Source of the DNA: Citrus sinensis
Lineage: Eukaryota; Streptophyta; Magnoliopsida; Sapindales; Rutaceae
DNA: 64,000 bases
Direction of reading: 5' to 3'
Assembly: GCF_022201045.2 (NCBI RefSeq)
Contig: NC_068558.1
Location: forward strand, 50,137,501 to 50,201,500
How positions within the stretch are numbered: position 1 is the stretch's first letter; every line of letters starts with the position of its first letter. The position numbers and the translations under genes are program-made. Of the stretch, positions 36,865 to 49,589 are shown piece after piece. The notes under the pieces are model-generated. The model was not told the DNA's origin. It made no database searches and saw only the letters and a list, made by a program, of their open reading frames with translations.

Positions 36865-38166
36865 ATAATTTTAAGGCTAAATATTAATACAAATAAATAA
36901 ATGAATGAAGATGTCATAGATTAAAAAAAAAACTTATTTTATGGAATCATGATAGAAAAATAAATAAATAAATAAGAAGAAGTAATCACACAACAAGCAA
37001 GCATTCCTTAGATTAATGTAAAAGTTAGAATAACTAATTATATAATTTAAAACTAAATTTAAATTCAATCCACTTAATTCAATTCAATTCAAGTGAACAT
37101 GTAAAAAATGAGAAAAGTTATTCTAATGAAAATTGTTCAAATGATCATATGCTCATTTGTAAATACAACAAATTTTTAAATCCCTCCCTTTGATCTGCTC
37201 CCTCAAATTTGCCGTGTTTGCATCGACAGCCCCAGCGCCCCCCCACCCCGGGGAGCACCCCAACAATTTCCCTCCGATTTTCCATGCCCCGGTCAGTTCA
37301 CTAAACCCTTAATCAATTCATAATTTCAATTGTCTTCTCCTCTCTCTCTCTCCATATTCCATTTTGTTTCTTCAGTGATGGGTCCTTTTTTTAGAATTTT
37401 TTTATTTCATTATTTCTCAAATGTTTTAAGATAAAGTTTCAATATTCGGGGTCCCGCGTATCTTACTTAGGGCTTTTCTTTTTTTCGAGATAATCATTTA
37501 GCAGCACTTATATGTTGATGTTTTGCTCTTCTTAATTTACTGGCGAGTAAGTGTAAGTATGATATTGTGATGGTGAGAATTATATGACATTTCAGTTGAT
37601 AATGTTTAGCTTTGAGCTATCTGTGCTAAGTTGTGTATAACTAATTTTTAGGTCTGAATTGGAGTAAATTGACACGTATAATACTAGGTTTAGCTTTAAC
37701 GATAACATGCATTACTATTATTGTCATCGTCATCTATATTTGTATTCTGATTTTCTGTACGTCTGAAGAAATGAAGCTTAAATTGCAACTAAAACGGTTG
37801 GGAAAACGAATGAAATCCAAATTTTGTTTGGTTTTGGAATGCCCATAAACTGGCTGGTTTTGGTTAGAGAATCCCAAACCAGAATATATATTCCTATAAT
37901 CCAAGTACCCAGAATTTTGGTTTGATCCCATCAATACCCTCGATTAGTAGATTGATACGTTTCGAAATGATAGCTTTAAAATTTTAAATTGATGGTGTTA
38001 GATTTATTAGTGACAAAATTATTACTATGTCTTTTAGGTGCCTAGAAATAACTGCAGAATGCTTACTATTTTCAGCATTTGAAACAAGTCCTCGTAAAAA
38101 AAATTCATCTTTCTTTACTTTATTTGTTATTTGATTTTTTATGCTTTTCTCGGTTAATGAAGGTCC
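36865..38166. other. upstream region and probable 5' UTR intron of the FAR1-related gene
   Basis: A GC- and pyrimidine-rich patch at about 37190-37330 looks like a promoter-proximal 5' UTR. A donor-like GTCAGT near 37292 and the acceptor TTAATGAAG just before 38164 would define a leader intron of about 870 bp ending three bases before the start codon context GTCCATG. There is no coding evidence inside. Confidence 0.45.
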
Positions 38167-41129
38167 ATGAATAAGGATACTGACGAGTTTGGTACTCCTC
38201 TTGATGAGGACACGGATAGTAGACTTCAAACATCAAATGAATTGGACTTGAATGTGGAGCAAGATAGTCGCAGCCCAAAAGTAATTCCTGCAACTTTGCC
38301 TACTCTTTCCTCAAAAGAAGATGCTAACCCAAATGGGATACTGAAAATTGGCACACAGTTTGAATCAGATGAGCATGCTTACAGATTTTATAACAAATAT
38401 GCCAGAGTGCTTGGTTTTAGTGTTCGAAAAGATTGGGCAAATAGGAGTAAGGTACATGGTCAGGTGGTATCTAGAAAGTTTACTTGCTCTAGAGAAGGAT
38501 ATCGGCGGAAGGATAGAAGAGACATGAATGTGAAGAAGCATCGCAAGGAAACACGAACTGGTTGCTTGGCACATATGATTATCACTCGCCAACCCGATGG
38601 TAAATACCGGGTCACGCATTTTGAAGCAAATCACAATCATGACAATATAGACCCAAATAATGATCAAATTGTACAATTGCAGAAAGAATTATCCAGTGCT
38701 CAAGCTGCTGAAGCCGACTTGCCTGATAATTTGGACTTGCAGTCTCGCGCAGATTTTGAACTGATGAGTGGAAGATTTGAAGTACGAGATGCTCTTGATT
38801 ATCTTGCCATGGATTATGACTTTTACCTTCGGTCTGAAAGGGTGAGGGAGATGAAGGAGGGAGAGGCAGGACGTCTTTTGTGTTATTTCCAGAGGCAGCA
38901 CATTGAAAATCCACCATTCTTTTACTCGATGCAGCTCGATATTGACGATAAAGTAAGCAACATATTTTGGGCCGATGACAATATGGTTGCAGCCTATGAT
39001 CATTTTGGTGATGTGGTCTGTTTGGATACAACCTGTCGGACAAACAGAGATTTTCAGCCATTTGTGCAGTTTGTAGGAGTGAATCATCATAATCAAGCTG
39101 TGACATTTGCTGCTGCGTTTTTATTTGATGACACCACTGAATCACTCAAGTGGCTACTTCGTGCATTCCTAGAGGCAATGTTTGGAAAGAAGCCAAAGGT
39201 CATTCTCACAGATCAAGATGCAACCGTTGTTGAGGCAATCAGTTCTGTCTTACCAGAAACAGATCATCGTATATGTCTATGGCAGATGTACCAAAATACA
39301 CTCAGGCACCTTAGTCATTTAGTGAAGGATATTAAAGCTTTTGCCACTAGTTTTAGAAGCTGCATTTATGATCAAAAGGATGAGGAGGTTTTTATTCAAG
39401 AATGGGAGGCTTTACTTGGCAGTTATGGCCTTCAGCAAAATGACTGGTTGAAATGGATGTTAAGAGAAAGAGAGAAGTGGGCCGTTGTATATGGAAGGAA
39501 CACATATTTCCTTGACACGAAAGGTTCCCATGTGGTCGAGAGTTTATCTAATAAGTTAAAAAGTTGTCTAAGCTCTGACCAAGATATGCTTCATGCTTTC
39601 AAGCATTTGGAGAGGGTGGTTGATGAGCAGCGCTACAAAGAATTTATAGCCACTGATGAAATGGGTAGAAGCACACCAAGGATAATGGCGAATGTGATTA
39701 TGTTAAAGCACGCAAGTGAAGTTTACACAACGAAGGCATTTGAACTATTTCAGCGAGAATATGAAAAGTGTTTAAACGTGATTGTTAACCGGTGCTGTCA
39801 GAATGGATCGTTGTCCGAATTCAAAGTTAGCACATTTGGGCAGTCTAGAGAGTACAGAGTTACCTTCAATTCTTCAGATAATACAGTTTTTTGTGATTGT
39901 ATGAAGTTCGAGTATGTTGGGTTTCTTTGTAGTCATGCACTAAAAGTGCTTGATCAAAGAAATATAAAGGTGGTCCCATCTCAGTATTTTTTAAAGCGAT
40001 GGACAAAAGAGGCAAGGATTGGGTGTACGAGAGATACTAGTCAGTTCATTGAACATGAAAACTCCAAGCTGGTTGCAGCAAGACGTTACAAAGATTTGTG
40101 TTCCCGCATGCTAAATATATCAGCCAGTGCAGCTGATTCTGAAGAAGCATTTTTGTTTGCTTCTAGGCAGCTTGAGGAAGTAATTGAAGGGGTTGAAAAG
40201 ATCTTGACATCAAAACCTGAGGAAGTTCAAGGTATCACCTCTAGTAGCACTGGTGCGAATGCTTCTGAAAGTGAACATGCTGAGGTATGTTTGGATGAAA
40301 ATACAGTTGAGGATCAGAATGAGGTCGGCAGAGCAAAATGGACAAAGGAAAATAAGAGTTGTGTCCCTCATAGACGTAAACTGAAAAACATACATGGAAG
40401 AAGCTCCAAATCAAGAAGAGTTCAGAACATACAAGCACAATCACCAAATACTGTCAACTGCATTTCGAACCCCCCACCAGCTTTTGTCTCACCTCAAGCT
40501 CCAACTATGGAGGTAATACTAGGCTTACTTCATTGAAATGATTCCGGATAACGTTCAAATTCAGCATCTATTGATCCTAGAGTTTCAAATGTATAATATT
40601 TTTTTGCAGAGTTTGTACAATTTAGAAGCTAATCAGGTGGTTCAGTGCATGTACGGGCAGCCTGATCTGCTGGTAGACCAACAGCCCAATACTGACTTGT
40701 ATCAGCAACCAAACTTCTTCTCTGATCAGCATGACTCACCTGGCCAAACTCAGTTACTTGAGGTAAAAGTGATAGTTTAAAAAGATTTTACATTCTGATT
40801 AGGTTGAAATATTATTATCTCGAGTGAATTAGCTGGGCACTCTCATACTTATGCAGGAAACATTGATCCGAAGTACATACCATGATTCTGTCCCAATTAG
40901 CACTCATTTGAGGCAGGTAAATTACCAATCAAAATTAGGGTTTCAAAGTACTGAAAAGAAAATTTTTTTGTCGGATAGTATTTATGGCTCGATGCTGATC
41001 TATTAACTTGCTTCAGGATTTATCATATTGTAGGCAATGGAACTTGATTTGCAGTCATCCTCCTTTTTGCTCTGTGATCACAGTTGCAGATACAGAGCGT
41101 CTGACCCTTCGTATCTCGAACCCAAATAA
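38167..41129 (+). CDS. FAR1-RELATED SEQUENCE transcription factor (transposase-derived)
   Basis: Members of the FAR1/FHY3 family are nuclear DNA-binding regulators descended from Mutator-like transposases. Exons 38167-40512, 40610-40762, 40857-40916 and 41034-41129 join in frame to 884 aa. Seen in order: acidic N-terminus; FAR1-type zinc-binding domain (about residues 65-160, FYNKYARVLGFSVRKDW through CSREGYRRK to HFEANHNHD); MULE transposase-like core with VCLDTTC (D287) and LTDQDAT (D349); SWIM zinc finger CDC-x9-CSH (C576, C578, C588, H590); lysine/arginine-rich patch (PHRRKLKNIHGRSSKSRR); Q-rich tail. The last exon could begin at either of two acceptors 17 nt apart (41017 or 41034). The second gives a compact end, AMELDLQSSSFLLCDHSCRY then a short tail to EPK, and I prefer it. 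The paralogue identity (FRS number) is not resolved. Confidence 0.92.
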
Positions 41130-41280
41130 CAAAGAAGAATCTTGTTTATATTTTGCTTTGTACGGTTCCCGATTAACCAATTTTTTGAATCTAAATGGAA
41201 TGAATACGAGGAGGCAATCTACGCGATTTTGTGTAAAATTACATAAAACTGTTAGGAATTATACAAGGTCGCCGGTGGGT

Positions 41281-41361
41281 GCGTGCGCATCTCTGTGTAT
41301 GTGTGTATGTGTGCGCGCGCACACATACACACACGCGTGTACGCGTGTACGCGTGCGTGTG
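41281..41361. repeat. alternating purine-pyrimidine tract
   Basis: A stretch of GTGTATGTGTG, GCGCGCGC, ACACATACACAC and CGCGTGTACGCGTG words forms about 80 bp of nearly strict purine-pyrimidine alternation with a self-complementary centre. It lies about 150 bp past the FAR1-related stop codon, probably in its 3' UTR. Confidence 0.7.
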
Positions 41362-42234
41362 TTTTGGCTGCTAATCTTTTAAAACGTAATTTTATTTTAT
41401 TTAATATTATTTAGTTTTGTAAAAGAGTATATATAATAAGTAACCTCCTATGATTAAATAATATTAAATTAAAATAAATAATTTTAACAAATAATATTTA
41501 TTTTTTAAAACTCACTGTTGATTAAACAATGTAAATTTAAAACAAGATCAATTTTTCGCCGATAACATTTGTTTGAAGCAGATGATAATTATTTTAAAAA
41601 TACTCTTATAAGTTATAGGTGATAATTCATTAATTTTTATGTTAACTCTATTGGAAGTGCTCACTAATGTATGGTTTGACTATTTTGCCTATACTAACTG
41701 ATTTAATTTTTTTTTTTTTTTACCACCAAAAAAAAAAGAAAAAGAAAGAAACTAGCCACCAGCCACCAAATTCATCCAAAATTATCCAATTTCCATTCAA
41801 GGTTATATACATATATAGCTTTATCTTCTCTCTCCGATTTTTTTTTTGGTTTTCCTAGTCTCTTCTCATTGTTTCTATTTGAGAAATAAATATTGGAGAA
41901 ATAAAGTCAAATGTATGGAGGAATTATTTTGTAGCCAATTGTGGATTATCCATCTCACGATGTGATTGTGAGATGTTGAGGTAGATCTATGGTTTAACTA
42001 ATTAATTATTGAAGAAGCCTAGGCGCGTTCTATAATCCATCTCAATAGTTAAGTTTATTTTTTATTTTTATTTTTTTTTAATACTCCTCAAAATTTTGCA
42101 TGTAATAATGCTGTAGATCCCACAAAATGCGGTATCAAAAACTAAGGCCAGGCAAAGAGTGAGATTGAAATGAAACCAACGATAATAAATAACGAAACCG
42201 AAGCGAAGCGACTAAAAATCATATATCTGAAAAA
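41362..42234. other. intergenic between FAR1-related gene and MESD-like gene
   Basis: AT-rich spacer. From about 42100 the sequence becomes the likely 5' UTR of the MESD-like gene, purine-rich up to the start codon. No other feature is supported. Confidence 0.5.
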
Positions 42235-42672
42235 ATGAAAATGACGAATCAATATCGCAGTCTAATTGTAATCCTGGTCGTGGTAAGTGTAGCCCAAATC
42301 TTTGATAGAAATGGTGAATTTGTCCGATTGACAGAGGCAGGGAAGAGCAAATTCCACATCACGGATGATCTGGCTGATGTGATTGATGATGAAGAAGATG
42401 ATGATTGGAAGGAATGGGGCAAGCCAAAGACATCGGGCCCCGAGGAATTCGATCCGCCAAAGCTTGATTTTGACAGTATGAATATTCCCCAGATGCAGGA
42501 AGAGATGTTGAAGCGTCAATTCGGCCCCGTTTTCGGGTTCGTTAAGCTCCGTCTGGGTACTCCTCGTTCTGTGGTAAATCGATTGCGCTGTCACATCACA
42601 TCACCCACTTTTTATTGCTTCTTGGTCGTCGTCATTAACAATGAATCATAATCATAAATCATTAAGCTGAGC

Positions 42673-42712
<40 letters not shown>

Positions 42713-43228
42713 CATAAATCACTAATAGTGAATGAATAAGTACGAGAGTTAGTTAAACATCTCGATCCCTGATAGATTTCTCATTTCCTTTTGTTTTTTA
42801 AGGCCGAAGTAATGGAGATTGCTACGAAATGGTCAAAAGTTCTGAAAACTGGATCTATTGAAGTGAAGTTCATGGCCATTGATTTTGTCACAATCATGTT
42901 CACCTTGCAAAGAGGCCAAGACGTTTTGGAGGTAAGCGATTTATGTTGAATTCAGTCCCTCGTTGAAGTCTTGGCTAATAAATTAACTTTTGATAATTCT
43001 CCACATTGTTCGTCTTTTGGATTCTGATTCATTTTCTTTTGGGAAATTGTTCTTCCAACCCAGTTGAGGGAGTTTTTATTGAACCAACCGGAGGCCTATG
43101 AGGTTAAGATAGGGGACCAAGCTTATCGACGACCAGGAGATCCTCCTCTTGAAAAAGTTATTCAGAAGCTACAAAATGAAAATAACAAAGATGATGCTGA
43201 TGATGGACGCGCCAAGGAAGAGCTCTAG
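42235..43228 (+). CDS. MESD-type (Boca/mesoderm development) ER chaperone
   Basis: Exons 42235-42573, 42803-42931 and 43064-43228 join in frame to 210 aa. The N-terminus (MKMTNQYRSLIVILVVVSVA) is a signal peptide. It is followed by an acidic segment with DDDWKEWGKPKT, then a Mesd-like fold: QFGPVFGFVKLRLG, MEIATKWSKVLKTGSIEVKF, REFLLNQPEAYEVKIGDQAY with the RPGDPP loop. The protein ends in KEEL, a KDEL-type retrieval signal, so it is predicted to be a soluble ER-lumen protein. In animals MESD helps fold LDL-receptor-type beta-propeller/EGF modules. Plants lack that receptor family, so the client here is unknown. The second ATG (residue 3) could also be used. Confidence 0.9.
42676..42712. repeat. 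(ATT)n microsatellite in MESD-like intron 1
   Basis: About 11 tandem ATT units lie in the first intron of the MESD-like gene, flanked by a repeat of AATCATAAATCA on both sides (42648 and 42710). Confidence 0.85.
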
Positions 43229-43681
43229 CTGACAAGATTTACAAAATTAGATTCAGATTAACAACACTAGGAATTCATTTCTAAGATTTGCTTTTCACCA
43301 CTTTCAACTTTCGTTAGGTACCCGCACTCATCCTCATTCCTCATCCCATTCCTTTAATATTTGTGCCCGTCTGCCTGAGCAGATAGTTTGTAACTTTCTG
43401 AATGATGCACACTGGATTACAAATATATTCAATGCAATTTACTGAAATTGGAACTTCTTGATTTGAAGAAAAAGAATTTTAAACATGCAGAATCTTCATC
43501 TTATTCTATGTGTATGCAATACCAATGACAACATGAGAAATACTCCAGTTCCTTCATTAGCAGTTAGCAGATACTCGAGTAATTCTCATCTCAATAATTT
43601 ACTTGGACGGCGAAAGGACACTGTTTGCATCTATTCAAGTAAGAATTGGGGTAATCTATGAATAAATATTGCACCCGACAA

Positions 43682-46072
43682 TCATTTCAGCTTTCTACTG
43701 AAGTCTGAGAGTTGAAGGAGCTGAATCCTAGGAATGCTTGCTGCTTCTTCCCTCTCTTTCTGAGTGTTGTATCCCCAGTCACCTGCTCCAATTGATCCAC
43801 TTTAGCAACCAGAGCTACTAAAAACAGCGGCAAAATATGACACAAAAACCGAAAAAGACAATAAAAGGGGGAAAGATTATTAAAGGATATTACCTAGGTA
43901 CAAATTCCACCCATCTAGCTCAGGCTCTTTAATCACATTCTTAAGAGTTGCAAGTCGATCTTCCACAAAGCTGATCAAAATTTAGAAGTACTAGTTTCAG
44001 GTTTCATTCAAGTTTAACAAACAAGGGAGTTACGTCTTAAGTAATAGAAGCTAAATAGCCAGAAGAGCCAAAAAAAAAATCATTACCAAGCATTTAACAG
44101 CCTCATTTTGTTTTAGTAGACTATAGTACAAAAATATCTAATTGTAATACACATAATAACTTACTGCAATGTCATCCCCTGGAGTTCTGGTTTCTTCTGG
44201 AGTTGCTTCAACACTTCCACCTTTGGACTGCAAGTAGTAATCAAAATCAAGGAGAAATTCCTTTTAGTGGGAGCAACCACAAGCAACAGTGTCAAAGAAC
44301 CAGCCAGTGCAGCCACAAAAGTATTTCACCTAGGAGCATAGACAACACTAACCCAGTTCCCAGACCATAAATTCTGTCAGGTGGTATTGTAACTCCTGCA
44401 AGCTCTCGTAGTAAAGCATCTGCGAAACGGCTCTGAATTGGGACAAAGGAAGATAATTTTATGATAAGAAAAGAAACTTATAAAACTATTACTATCATAT
44501 CAGTCTCTTGAAACCTGCTTTGTGGTGACAATATAAATCCTTGAGCTTGCAAATTTTAGAGCATCAGGGATGCCTGGATAGAATCTGCAGGAGATGCACC
44601 AGGTAATCAAATTCCAGTTCACATTTATGGACCAATACTACAAGCTCCAGTAAAATTGAAATCTACACAAAATCAAAACCTTAAACATACTAAAATTTGG
44701 TAAAAAGACCGACAGGAGCTCCTATGAGTTCAAAAATATCAGAATGACAATTAATTTACAGCCAAAAATGTTTAAGATATGTAAAACGGAGACCCATACT
44801 ATCATTCAAATTACAAAAGAGGAAAGGGAGCTGGCCATTAAATGATAAAGGAATGCATGAAGAAAGACAAACAATATGCCCAAAAAAGGTTCACTCAAGC
44901 CTCATAAGCAGCTTTATGCAAAGGGAAGCAAATTGGTTAACAATAAATGAATTTCAAGGTGCAATAATAATAAGAACTTTGTTCGCCCAAATGCTAATCA
45001 ATAATTAAGTAGATTCTCAAACTAAGTTACACAGAAGAAGCACTACGTTGATTGCTAAGCAAAATATGAAAGTAAAAGTTTTTATTTTGTTTTATTTTTC
45101 CAGAGTTTTGATCATCATGTGAAAAATAGTAGTACAAATTGTTCAGTGTCATCTCAAAAAGCTTGTTTAAAATACCTATTAGCACCAATCCAAGTAGTCA
45201 AGTCCTTATCCATCCATTCATCTCTGACCTTGCCGAAAAGATCAACAAGAGCATCTCTATTCTCGCTCCAATCTTCCATAATCACAGGTTTTATCTTAGA
45301 CCAGTTCTCCAGTATCCCTTCCACCGTGAGTCCCTCCGAAACCTTGCAAATTGAATCAAATTCGTCATCAGTTCAAAATCAATGTGTCAAAAGGCTAAGC
45401 AAATGAATATACAATCAACACCATTCTTCTAAACACAAACAAAGTTTGAAAGTATGACAGGCTTTTTAGCCATTTAATGTTCCATCAAATATAATTATAT
45501 AATACCTACCGAGGATTTCCGAATAGAAGGCATTCTTATCTCAAGCAGCAACCTCACCAGTAACAGATTTTCATATCCTGTTTCCACCACAGGTCGCAGC
45601 TACAAAAAAAATGAAGTACTAATTAGCTTCAACAGAGCCTATTTATTTATTTATTATTATTATTATTTTTTTGGCCCCAATCAAACATCCATTCTTATGC
45701 ATAAAATTAAAATATCAACTAAATAAACAAAGTCCAGGCGTAATAGAACAGCATTTCCGTTTTCAGGCAGAGGCATATGAGAAAAGAAAATTGAAATGAG
45801 ATAAAAAACGAAGAGCTTACTATATGCATTTGATCAACAATCCAATCCTCGATGACGGAATCGACGCCGTCAAATAAACCTGGCCATCTCACTTTCGCAG
45901 CCTAACAATATGCACGAAGGGAAAAATGAATAATCAAATTAAAAATTGAAAAAAAATAATTCGCGCCGGCTGATATCCCAGTAGTTAAATGGACCTTGAC
46001 GGCGGAGAGAGAGCTCTCCCCACAGCTGTCACAGAGAACTCCGTCGAAGTCCAAGGCGTACAAATCCGCCAT
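43682..46072 (-). CDS. HAD-superfamily-like protein, tandem copy A
   Basis: Nine exons join in frame to 268 aa: 45995-46072, 45821-45901, 45510-45599, 45176-45342, 44515-44584, 44353-44432, 44165-44227, 43894-43970, 43682-43782. The start MADLYALDFDGVLCDS carries HAD motif I (D8-x-D10-G). Further on are IYIVTTKQ (motif II-type Thr), GPKVEVLKQLQKK (lysine region) and FVEDRLATLKNV (motif IV-type acidic pair), then NLYLGDWGYNT. This suggests a soluble HAD-type phosphatase or hydrolase fold, with substrate unknown and no transit peptide seen. The gene is a tandem duplicate of 47920-49589, with the same length and the same intron phases. The likely Arabidopsis counterpart is At2g45990, from recalled gene order. 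Confidence 0.88.
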
Positions 46073-47919
46073 CTAGTCGCGACACCCAACCTTGTTTTTG
46101 CTTTTACTCTTGCCGACTCCCATTATACCGGTGGGGTGCGGATTGGCTTACTCACCAAACTCCAATGATGGAGCGACACGTTTTCCCGTTTTCCCATTTT
46201 GAACGACGATCCTTTTTTTTTTGTTTTTTCTGTAAATTTTAATTTATCCAAGATCAGAACCATACCCATCAGACATCAATTTGTCCTTAAGTATTATTAA
46301 AAATATTTTGTTTTTCATCAAACTATTCTCATGTTTTTAATGGTAATTAAGAATGAGTAGTTTACAATAATTTAGAAATGTTTTGAAAATAATTAATTTA
46401 TTGAGAATATAACAAAAATTACTTTTTTTTTTAAAACCATTTTATGAGTGAATTATATTTTCCTTCGTACAAACTACTTTAAAAATTCTATTACCGTCAC
46501 ATCTTTTACATGGTTTATTTTTACAAAAGAATCTTAGACTGTATAGAAAATACTTCTTTACCCAATTGTATAAAAAATACTTCTTTACCGCATATCTTAC
46601 AAGTTACAATACAATAACACTTTATCATGTATCAATTTATTTTTGGAAACAGTCAAATAATTTGAGAAGTAAAGTAATGATACACACAGGGCACATTTGA
46701 ACTTCGGACTAAATTAGATTGGGTAACAAAAATGATATGATTTAACTTAAATATTTAGTACTATCTTTCATTTTAAAAATCATTAAATATAGGATTATAT
46801 TGGATTGATTTGGATTAAATATCCTAATTTAATTGGATTAGACTGAATTTTTTATAATAATCTCTTTTGCTTGTAGAACATCGAACAAGACTATATTAAC
46901 TTTCATTTGGCAAAGTTAAAAATAACTATTTAAATGATATCATTATTTTTAAATAATATTAATAATGGTTAACTTTAATATTATTCAATACTAGTTTAAA
47001 AAAATTATTGAATAGAATTTGATATTTTATATAATATAAAAAATTGGTTAAAAATTTGTGAAAGTAAGTTTATATTTAATTTATATTAAAATATTAAGTT
47101 AAAATGAAAAAAAAAAAAAAAGTGATAAAGAGGACAATTTTTTTTCTTTTTACTCTCATTTAATTCCAACACACCTAAACTGACAACCAGAGTACCTAAC
47201 GACTAATAATCCCATCGCAACCAAAGTACTTGACGTATCTTATATAATTTTATTGTTATCATCTTAAAATTGTGAGCCTGAAATCAACCGTCCTAACTCC
47301 TTTAGTTTACACCAAACACAGAATTGAACTAAATTTTATAGAAATAATCCAATCCCTACTGCCAAATGCAACAATAGTATATCTACCATTAAAGAAAAAG
47401 AAAAAGAAAAAGAAAAAGAAAATGCAGAGGACCAAAATCTTATAGAAACATAATAAAAAAAATAAAGTAAAAATTATAGAAGCATTGTAGTTATTTTTTA
47501 TTTTTTATTTTTTTTTGGGTTGGTGGAAAGTATCGTAGGCCATAAACAAATTTAGATTTTACGGACACAAAGATCATCGATTTAATTTCTTTTGACGTTA
47601 CAATACATAGCGGAGGATGACAAATTTCCAGAATTATTAGTGTAAAAAAATAAAAATAAATAGGAGGTCCTGTTAAAATGGTTATTGGTTTTGGTGGGCT
47701 TTTGGTTTCTGCAATTAATGGCCCAAAGTTTGTTGATTGGGTAGTTTATCGTTATCATTGTAGTTTCAGCTTCCACTGAAATCATGCACGACGATGGGAA
47801 ACAATCAAATAGCTCAGATGAACCAATTTAAAAATTCGAAATAAGAAAAGTGGTCGCAGTTTGTGTTACTGGAAGAATTGCTCATCAACGAATAAACGGG
47901 GAAGTAGGGAAGCCAATGA
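46073..47919. other. intergenic between the two HAD-like genes
   Basis: AT-rich DNA with a MITE-like segment (about 46688-47360; end words GGCACATTTGAAC and ATCCAATCCCTACTGCCAAA), a poly-A run at 47109 and an AAAGAA microsatellite (47393-47419). The part at about 47640-47800 resembles 50160-50335, upstream of copy B. No gene is seen. Confidence 0.55.
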
Positions 47920-49589
47920 CTATTTCAGCTTGGTACAGAAGTCAGAGAGCTGGAGAAGCTGAATCCTGGGCATGCTTGCTGCTTCAGCCCTCTCTTTCGG
48001 AGTGTTGTATCCCCAGTCAACTGTTTCAATTAGTTCAACACATCCATCTTAGCAAACAATGCTACTGCATACAAATACAACAATAAAATATGACATAAAA
48101 ACCGAAAGAGATTACCGAGATACAAATTCCATCCATCTAATTCAGGCTCTTTAATCACATTCTTCAGGGTTGCAAGTCGATCTTCTACAAAGCTGTAATT
48201 GTAATCGTCACTTCATTGCAATGGATTGGAAAATCAAAATTTTTAGTTGTGATCTAACATATATAATATGACTCACTGAAGTCTCAGCCCCTGGTGCTCG
48301 GGTTTCTTCTGAAGTTGCTTCAAAACATTCACCTTCGGACTGCAATTAGTAAACGAAATCAAGAGGAAGAATCACTTTGATGTGAGCAAGCAACAACAGC
48401 CACCGGCAACAGTAAGAAAGAACCAACAGCTAGCATTGATAATGTGTACTGACCCAGTTCCCAGACCGTAAAGTCTGTCAGGTGTTATGGTAACTCCTGC
48501 AAGCTCCCGCAGTAAAGTCTCTACAAATCGGCTCTGATTACAGACAAAAGAAAATTAAGATAAGTAGTGGTGACAAACAGGGGAATATATAAGGTTGTTA
48601 CTTTCAAATCAGTATCTTCAAACCTGATTTGAGGTGACTATATATATCCTTGAACTTGCCAACTTGAGAGCATCTGAAACACCTGGATAAAGTCTGCAGA
48701 ATAAGAGCATCTTCTAATCAAATTGTGGGTCAAACAAACCAATTACAAGCTCAAGATATTTGTGGGAAAATAGAGTATCAAATGTCTTGCTCCAATCTCT
48801 ACAAGCTCATCAATTTAGAGTACCGATTGGCACCAATCCAAGTTGTGAAGTCGGTATCCATCCATTCGTCTCTGACCTTTCCGGAAAGTTCTATTAAAGC
48901 TTCTCTGTTCTCACCCCATTCTTCCATAATCACAGGTTTAATCTTAAGCCAATTCTCTAATATCCCCTCCACTGTGAGTCCTTCTGCAACCTTTAATTTG
49001 AAACATTTTTATGTAGCCATTTAATAGTATCATCCATCAAATAAATTTTAGCACGGAATTATACTCACCGAGGATTTTCGAAGAGAAGGTAGTCTCATCT
49101 CAAGCAGCAACCTCACTAGCAACAAAGTGTCATATCCTGTTTCAACCACAGGCCGCAACTGCAATAATATAAAGCACTAGTTTGCTTTCAGCAGATTCTT
49201 TTTTCACCGAATGAATGCAAGAGATTTGGAGAAGCTTTGAGTTCTTGTGAAATTCAGATTGAAGAGAATAAGATACAAGCAAAGTAACTAACTAGAGCTC
49301 ACCGCGTGCATTTGATCAACAATCCAATCCTCCAAGGCGGAATCCACGCCGTCGAATAAACTTGGCCATCTCACTCTGGCAGCCTATTAAACACAAGTGA
49401 AATAAAGGAAGATGGATCAATCCAAATCTAATTCAAAAGCACTTTTTTTGGAAAAGAAAAAACAGAGAATTTCACGAGGATTTTCTCATTAGTCAAACGG
49501 AGGGAAATGACCTTGACGGCAGAAAGAGCGGTCTCTTCGCAGCTGTCACAGATAACGCCGTCAAAGTCCAATGCGTATAAATCCTCCAT
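47920..49589 (-). CDS. HAD-superfamily-like protein, tandem copy B
   Basis: The nine-exon structure is identical in phase to copy A: 49512-49589, 49303-49383, 49069-49158, 48824-48990, 48624-48693, 48454-48533, 48277-48339, 48116-48192, 47920-48020 (268 aa). Coding exon lengths equal those of copy A one by one. It keeps motif I (MEDLYALDFDGVICDS), VTSNQ at the motif II position, and FVEDRLATLKNV. Differences include LYLV-DWGYN (copy A LYLG-DWGYN) at the exon 8/9 junction and many conservative changes. Both copies lack stops or frameshifts, so both look functional. The introns are shorter than in copy A. Confidence 0.88.

Noticed and set aside
38365-39145. 103-, 135- and 177-aa minus-strand frames
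   Set aside because: They lie antisense to the long FAR1-related exon and have no family features; shadows of the coding strand.
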